Source: Sphingomonas sp. RIT328 (lineage in GTDB: Bacteria; Pseudomonadota; Alphaproteobacteria; Sphingomonadales; Sphingomonadaceae). From it: DNA of 64,000 nucleotides. The notes under the pieces were generated by a model that ran no database searches, was not told the origin of the DNA, and worked only from the letters and a program-made list of their open reading frames with translations. Made by a program: the position numbers and the translations under genes. Of this stretch, positions 59,139 through 64,000 are shown piece after piece. The stretch's first letter is position 1. Every line of letters starts with the position of its first letter. Location: NCBI RefSeq assembly GCF_000632225.1, contig NZ_JFYV01000004.1, positions 1-64,000 of the forward strand. The letters run 5' to 3'.

Positions 59139-61172
59139 ATGCACCTCAGACCAACCGCGGCAGCGGCGGGCCTTGCGCTCGCGCTGGCGAGCCCGGCATC
59201 CGCACAACAGGACGACGCCACGCGACCATCGGCGACGCAGGACACCAGTTTCTCGGTCGGCGACATCGTCGTCACCGCCGGCGAGATGATGCGCGCGCCG
59301 AGCAACGTCGTCACCTCGATCGACCGGCTCGGCGGCGATGTCGCGCAGCGGCAGAATGTCGACAACAGCTGGGAATTGTTCGCGCGCCTGCCCGGCGTGT
59401 CGCTGACCGACTTCAACCAGGGCACCACCTCGGGCCGCTTCTCGATCCGCGGCTTTAACGGCGAGGGCGAGATCAACGCGGTCAAGCTGCTGATCGACGG
59501 CGTGCCGAGCAATGCCAACGACGGCAGCATGCCGCTGATCGACGCGGTGATGCCGCTCGACATCGCGCAGATCGAGCTGGTCCGCGGCACCGCCGACCCG
59601 CGCTACGGCCTCCACGCGATCGCCGGCAGCGCCGATATCGCGACGCGGATCGGCGGCAATTACCTCGACATGCGCGCGCTCGGCGGCGCGTTCGGCACCG
59701 CCGACGGACAAGTGTCGGCGGGGGTCGAGACCGGCCGGTTCAGCCAGAATTACGCGCTCGGCTACCGGCATAGCGACGGCTATCGCGATCATGCCGGGCT
59801 CGATCGGCTGAGCTTCGCGGGCAAATGGTTCTACGACTGGGGCGGGGTGCGGCTCGGCGGCATCGCCCGCTATGCGCAGACGCGCGCCGACGAACCCGGC
59901 TATCTGACCGATGCCGATGCCTATCGCGACCGCCGCCTGTCCTATCCCGTCTCGGCGAGCGACGGCGGCCGGCGGCAGACGGGCCAGTACAGCCTTCACC
60001 TCGATGCCGATCTCGCCCCGACGCTGGCGCTGACCGCCAAGGGCTATGCCAGCAGCCTCGACGACGATCGCTACGTCCGCTTCTCGGCGACCGTCGCGCA
60101 GCAGCGGCGGCTGACGCAGGAGCAGCAATACGGCGGACTCGCCGCGCTCCATTACCATCCGCAGGTCGGCTTTCTGCACCGGCTGATGATCGAGGTCGGC
60201 GGCGACGTACAGCGGCAGGACAACCAGAGCCTGCGCTGGCTGACCGCCGACCGCCGCATCACCAGCCAGACACGCGATCAGGCCTTCGGTCTGACGATCG
60301 CCGGCGGCTATGCGCAGGCGGTGATCGAGCCGGTCGGGTGGCTCAGCATCACCCCGGGCTGGCGCATCGACACGGTGTCGGGATCGCTGCGCAACCGCCT
60401 CAACGGATTACGCTATCCCATCAACGATTACGGCACGATCAGCCAGCCCAAGCTCAGCGTCGCGGTCATGCCGCTCGCCGGCCTTACCGCTTACGGCAAT
60501 TACGGGCGGACGTTCCAGATCGGCGTCGGCGCGGGCTCCTATCGCGTGCCGCCGCGGATCACCAATCTCGCGCCGTCGATCAACGAAGGCTGGGAGGCAG
60601 GCGTCAAATATGCACGTGGCCGCTGGCTCGAGACGCGGGTCGCGCTGTGGCAGCAGACCGCGAGCGGCGAGATCAAGCGCCGGCTCAACGATCCCTCGGG
60701 CGACAGCGACAATCTCGGCAGGACACGCCGGCGCGGGGTCGACGTCCAGCTCAACCTGACGCCGGTGCGCGGCGCGACGCTGTGGGGCGCCTATTCCTAC
60801 CAGCATGCGCGGATCGTCACCCCCGATCCGGCGACGCCGTCGCAGGCGGGCAATTGGATCGACCATGTCCCCCAGAACCTGTTCTCGGGCGGTGTCGACC
60901 TCGTCCCCGCCGAACGCTGGCGGCTGTCGCTGTCGGGCAACGGCCAGTCGAGCTATCATCTCACCCCGGCCAACAGCCTGCCGCGCTATGGCGATTATCT
61001 GGTGGTCAACGGTGAGGTGGCGTGGCGGCTGCGACCGCAGCTGGAGCTCGCCGCGCAGCTCAAGAACATCGGCAACCGGCATTACGAATATGCGTGGTAC
61101 GACGGCACGCAGGTGCTGCACTCGCCCGCCGATCCGCGCGCGCTCTACGGCAGCCTGCGGCTGACGCTGTGA
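59139..61172 (+). CDS. TonB-dependent receptor (677 aa), iron/copper-type context
   Basis: Signal peptide (AAAAGLALALASPASAQ), TonB box VGDIVVTAGE, plug (NSWELFARLPGVSLTDFNQG, SIRGFNGEGEINAVKLLIDG, ELVRGTADPRYGLHAIAGSA) and a full barrel ending LELAAQLKNIGNRHYEYAWY and YGSLRLTL. The stop overlaps the start of a PepSY protein (GTGA), a pairing typical of siderophore or metal uptake, where the PepSY protein may reduce or release the metal. The start is ATG 59,139. Confidence 0.9.
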   Translation: MHLRPTAAAAGLALALASPASAQQDDATRPSATQDTSFSVGDIVVTAGEMMRAPSNVVTSIDRLGGDVAQRQNVDNSWELFARLPGVSLTDFNQGTTSGRFSIRGFNGEGEINAVKLLIDGVPSNANDGSMPLIDAVMPLDIAQIELVRGTADPRYGLHAIAGSADIATRIGGNYLDMRALGGAFGTADGQVSAGVETGRFSQNYALGYRHSDGYRDHAGLDRLSFAGKWFYDWGGVRLGGIARYAQTRADEPGYLTDADAYRDRRLSYPVSASDGGRRQTGQYSLHLDADLAPTLALTAKGYASSLDDDRYVRFSATVAQQRRLTQEQQYGGLAALHYHPQVGFLHRLMIEVGGDVQRQDNQSLRWLTADRRITSQTRDQAFGLTIAGGYAQAVIEPVGWLSITPGWRIDTVSGSLRNRLNGLRYPINDYGTISQPKLSVAVMPLAGLTAYGNYGRTFQIGVGAGSYRVPPRITNLAPSINEGWEAGVKYARGRWLETRVALWQQTASGEIKRRLNDPSGDSDNLGRTRRRGVDVQLNLTPVRGATLWGAYSYQHARIVTPDPATPSQAGNWIDHVPQNLFSGGVDLVPAERWRLSLSGNGQSSYHLTPANSLPRYGDYLVVNGEVAWRLRPQLELAAQLKNIGNRHYEYAWYDGTQVLHSPADPRALYGSLRLTL

Positions 61173-62281
61173 GCGCGCGCGGTATCGTCCGCCGGGTGCA
61201 TCTGTGGCTGGGGCTGAGCGTCGGCGCATTGTTCGTGCTGACCGGGCTGACCGGCAGCCTGCTCGTCTTCTACCCGGCGATCGACGGTGCGCTGCACCCC
61301 GGCCTCGCGCGGGTGGCGGCGGGCGCACGGCCGGCGTCGTGGCAGGCGGTATATGACGCGCTGCGCCGCGCCGAACCGGGGCGTGACGGGGCATGGCGGA
61401 TCGAGGTGACGCCCGACGGCGGGCCGATCCCGGTCCGCTATTACGCCGCCCGCGAGACGCGCGCGCGTGCCTTCGCGCCGCTGATGCTGTGGCTCGATCC
61501 GGTACGGCTGACGGTGGTGCGGCGCGGTTTCTGGGGCGGCTATGCGACGACCTGGCTCTACGATCTCCATTACCGGCTGCTGCTCAAAAAGCCGGGGGCG
61601 CTGGTGATGGGGATCGCCGGGATCGTCATGCTGGCGATGCTGGTCAGCGGATTGTGGGCGTGGTGGCCGCGACCCGGCGGCTGGCGACGCTCGCTTGCGT
61701 GGAAGCGGGAGGCGGCGCGCTCGCGGCGCCTGTACGACTGGCACAAATGGGCGGGGATCGGCAGCGCCCTGGTGCTGGTCGTCGTCGCCGCGACCGGCGT
61801 GCTGCTCGACCTGCCCGATCAGGTCCATCCGCTCGTCGCGCGCGCCTCGCCGCTGTTCGCGACGCCGCGGCTGCGCAGCGTCCCGAACGGCCCGCCGCTG
61901 CCGCTCGATACGCTGGTCGACCGCGCGGAGCGGGCGCTGCCTGGCGGCGCGCTGGCGTGGATCGAGACGCCGGCGGACGCGCATGGCGTGGTGCGCGTCA
62001 ACCTCGCGCTGCCGGGCGAGCCGAGCCGCCGCTTCCCGCGCAGCAACGTCTGGCTCGATCCCTATACCGGGCGGGTGCTCGCGGTGCGCGACGCGCGGCG
62101 CGACGGCGGCGGCGATACGCTGCTCGACTGGCTGCACCCGCTGCACGATGGCGAGGCCTTCGGACTGGCGGGACGCTGGCTGGCGTTCGTCTCCGGGCTG
62201 GTGCCGGCGGTGCTGTTCGTCACCGGTGTGTGGCGGTGGCGGGGGCGGGGGCGGGCTCGAGCGAGGGCGGAGGCGCGCTAG
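61169..62281 (+). CDS. PepSY-associated TM-helix protein (ferric-siderophore reductase-like)
   Basis: 370 residues: membrane helices at residues 12-32 (LWLGLSVGALFVLTGLTGSL), about 148-170 (ALVMGIAGIVMLAMLVSGLW), about 195-215 (GIGSALVLVVVAATGVLLDL) and near the C-terminus, with two PepSY-like periplasmic parts. Conserved histidines (YDLHYRLLLKK, YDWHKWAG, WLHPLHDG) could hold heme. Starts at GTG 61,169 overlapping the receptor stop. It probably helps metal or siderophore use at the inner membrane. Confidence 0.8.
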   Translation: MSARGIVRRVHLWLGLSVGALFVLTGLTGSLLVFYPAIDGALHPGLARVAAGARPASWQAVYDALRRAEPGRDGAWRIEVTPDGGPIPVRYYAARETRARAFAPLMLWLDPVRLTVVRRGFWGGYATTWLYDLHYRLLLKKPGALVMGIAGIVMLAMLVSGLWAWWPRPGGWRRSLAWKREAARSRRLYDWHKWAGIGSALVLVVVAATGVLLDLPDQVHPLVARASPLFATPRLRSVPNGPPLPLDTLVDRAERALPGGALAWIETPADAHGVVRVNLALPGEPSRRFPRSNVWLDPYTGRVLAVRDARRDGGGDTLLDWLHPLHDGEAFGLAGRWLAFVSGLVPAVLFVTGVWRWRGRGRARARAEAR

Positions 62282-62289
62282 GCGCCGCC

Positions 62290-63636
62290 TTATTTCATCA
62301 GCACCAGTTCCTCCGCCATCGTCGGGTGCAGCGCGACCGTCTCGTCGAACTGCGCCTTGGTCAGCCCCGCCTTGACCGCGATCGCCGCCGCCTGGAGGAT
62401 TTCCGGCACGTCGGGGCCTATCATGTGCAGGCCGACGATCCGCCCGGTCTCGCCGTCGCAGACCATCTTGTAGAGCGCCCGCTCGTTGCGCCCGGCGAGC
62501 ACGTTCTTCATCGGCCGGAAGTCGGACGAGTAGACGCGGATCGAGCCGAGCTTCTGCTTCGCCTCGCTCTCGGTCAGGCCGACGCCCGCCATCGGCGGAT
62601 GGCTGAACACTGCCGAGGGGATGTTGGTGTAATCGACGCTGGTCGGCTTGTTGCCGTAGAAGGTGTCAGCGAACGCCTGGCCCTCGCGGATCGCCACCGG
62701 GGTCAGCTGGATGCGGTTGGTGACGTCGCCGATTGCGAAGATGCTGTCGATGCTCGACCGGTTCTGCGCATCGACGACGATCGCACCCCTGTCGAGCGCG
62801 ACGCCTGCTGCCTCGAGCCCGAGGTCGCGGGTATTCGGTACGCGGCCGGTGGCGAACATCACCATGTCGACGGTGACCGGCTCGTGGTTGCTCATATGCA
62901 CCGTCAGGCAGCCGTCCTCGCCCTTGACCAGTTGCTGGAAGGTCGCGTCGAACTTGAATTCGAGGCCCTTCATCATGCTGATCTGCAACAGCCGGTCGCG
63001 GATCGACAGGTCGTAGCCGCGCAGGATGTCCTGCGTCCGGTTCATGATCGTGACGTGCGCGCCGAGCTGATGGAAGATGCCGGCGAATTCGTTGGCGATA
63101 TAGCCGGCACCGGCGATCAGGATGCGCTTGGGGATGGCATCGAGGTGGAACGCCTCGTTGCTGGTGATGCCGTGCTCCGCACCGGGGCAGTCGGGCACCG
63201 CCGGATGCGCGCCGACCGCGACGAGGATGCGCTCGGCCGTCTTCTCGCTGCCGTCGGCGAGGCGGACGCTGTGCGGGCCGGTGACGACGGCGCGCTGGTG
63301 GATGATCTCGACGCCGTGATTCTCCAGCGTCTGCGTATAGGCGCCGTTGATCCGGTCGACCTCCTCCAGCACATTGTCGCGTAGCGTCGGCCAGTCGAAG
63401 GCGCATTCGTCGGGCACCTGCCAGCCGAAGCGCTTGGCGTCCTTGAGGTCCTCGGCGAAATGCGCACCGTAGATCAGCAGCTTCTTGGGCACGCAGCCGC
63501 GGATGACGCAGGTGCCGCCGACGCGATATTCCTCGGCGACCGCGACCCTGGCGCCGTGCGCCGCGGCGACGCGGCTGGCGCGTGTGCCGCCCGATCCTGC
63601 GCCGATGACGAACAGGTCGTAATCATAGTCAGCCAT
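62290..63636 (-). CDS. gor: glutathione-disulfide reductase
   Basis: 448 residues. FAD motif FVIGAGSGGTRASRVAA, redox disulfide GGTCVIRGCVPKK, NAD(P) motif ILIAGAGYIANEFAG, FAD motif SIFAIGDVTNRIQLTP, and dimer-interface catalytic His-Glu in ALHPTMAEELV. Reduces glutathione disulfide with NADPH. The start chosen is ATG 63,636 (MADYDYDLFV). Its 5' end overlaps the 3' end of the broken PIN gene by eight bases. Confidence 0.92.
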   Translation of the reverse strand: MADYDYDLFVIGAGSGGTRASRVAAAHGARVAVAEEYRVGGTCVIRGCVPKKLLIYGAHFAEDLKDAKRFGWQVPDECAFDWPTLRDNVLEEVDRINGAYTQTLENHGVEIIHQRAVVTGPHSVRLADGSEKTAERILVAVGAHPAVPDCPGAEHGITSNEAFHLDAIPKRILIAGAGYIANEFAGIFHQLGAHVTIMNRTQDILRGYDLSIRDRLLQISMMKGLEFKFDATFQQLVKGEDGCLTVHMSNHEPVTVDMVMFATGRVPNTRDLGLEAAGVALDRGAIVVDAQNRSSIDSIFAIGDVTNRIQLTPVAIREGQAFADTFYGNKPTSVDYTNIPSAVFSHPPMAGVGLTESEAKQKLGSIRVYSSDFRPMKNVLAGRNERALYKMVCDGETGRIVGLHMIGPDVPEILQAAAIAVKAGLTKAQFDETVALHPTMAEELVLMK

Positions 63637-64000
63637 TATACACTCCGGGAGCGTCGAGCGCCGACCGAAGGCCGAGATGCTGGACGAAGGGGTCGAAATC
63701 ACGATCGCTATACAATAGCGGCAGGCGATCAAGGATGCATCACGTCGCGATCAGCGTGTCGATCGTCTTGCGGACGGTGATGCCGCGGCTGCGCAGGTGG
63801 CGATAGTGGCGTGCCGCTTCGATGGCGACGCGGTGGTCGCTGACGAAAACGAATTCGAACGCCGACAACGCCGCCAGAGCGGACGAGAATTCCCGTTGAT
63901 CGCGTGTGCCCTGCAACACTTCCGTGAGGATGAGATCGCCGACCAGGAGCTTACCATGCCGGGCCGTGATCGCCCGCAACGCGGTGGTGTGCCGCGTAAC
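63629..64000 (-). pseudogene. VapC-like PIN toxin, interrupted by an in-frame TGA, cut by window edge
   Basis: Reading leftwards from the window end, the frame gives LLVGDLILTEVLQGTRDQRE and RHLRSRGITVRKTIDTLIAT, then TGA at 63,742-63,740. The same frame continues CILDRLPLLYSDRDFDPFVQ and HLGLRSALDAPGV to 63,629. PIN toxins normally read through this point (IAT.CI...LPLL..DRDFDPF..HLGL), so one codon became a stop. That removes the last catalytic acidic residues (DRDFD). The 5' end lies beyond 64,000. Confidence 0.7.

Noticed and set aside
1..64000. tRNA, rRNA, riboswitch or CRISPR features
   Set aside because: None could be recognised by reading. A covariance-model scan was not possible here.

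Overview
The window looks like a Sphingomonas-type alphaproteobacterial chromosome (order Sphingomonadales). The right part is very GC-rich and carries three TonB-dependent receptors, a phaA/phaC/phaR group, a PepSY membrane protein next to a TonB receptor, and an alpha-ketoglutarate semialdehyde dehydrogenase, a typical sphingomonad gene mix. I found no rRNA, tRNA or CRISPR array.

Region 1, about 1-38,970, is an accessory island. Its left part (1-17.1 kb) is plasmid/ICE-like and decaying: a frameshifted DUF932 gene, an SSB-like gene, a broken brnT next to brnA, a parA partition pair behind a cluster of GATATC palindromes, a vapBC pair, two serine recombinases, a mucR gene with an in-frame stop, and the frameshifted helicase half of a Ti-type TraA relaxase. 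Inside it sits a 1330-residue Sec-exported YD/RHS-repeat protein (8.9-12.9 kb) with a unique C-terminal tip and a tightly coupled downstream candidate immunity gene.

Region 2, 17.1-39.1 kb, is the most unusual part. A compact type IV secretion operon (two virB2-like pilins, virB3, 4, 6, 8, 9, 10, 11; no virB1, virB5, virB7 or virD4 recognised) is bracketed on the same strand by two small exported proteins. Each joins one YD-repeat module to a predicted sugar-binding domain: a jelly-roll before virB2 and a bulb-type mannose lectin 16 bases after virB11. Then come six small exported two-cysteine proteins (five forward, one reverse) with one shared layout that recalls OB-fold B subunits of AB5 toxins, and further single-YD 'mini' proteins. 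Two large YD-repeat genes face inward from either side and form an inverted repeat of about 1.3 kb around the whole block. The gene set resembles the pertussis toxin exporter (Ptl), which also lacks VirB5 and VirD4 and exports Sec-targeted toxin subunits. My main hypothesis is a dedicated protein-export T4SS for YD/lectin/B-subunit-like proteins.

Region 3, about 38,970-64,000, is ordinary chromosome: a DUF5666 gene whose 3' end is hit by the island edge, an OmpR-type two-component pair, an Old Yellow Enzyme, an SMP-30 lactonase and a ketoglutarate semialdehyde dehydrogenase (sugar-acid catabolism), TonB receptors, alanine racemase, a 2OG-Fe(II) oxygenase, PHA metabolism genes, an aspartic protease with PDZ, a DUF2946/TonB receptor/PepSY group, glutathione reductase, and a PIN-toxin gene broken by a stop at the right edge.
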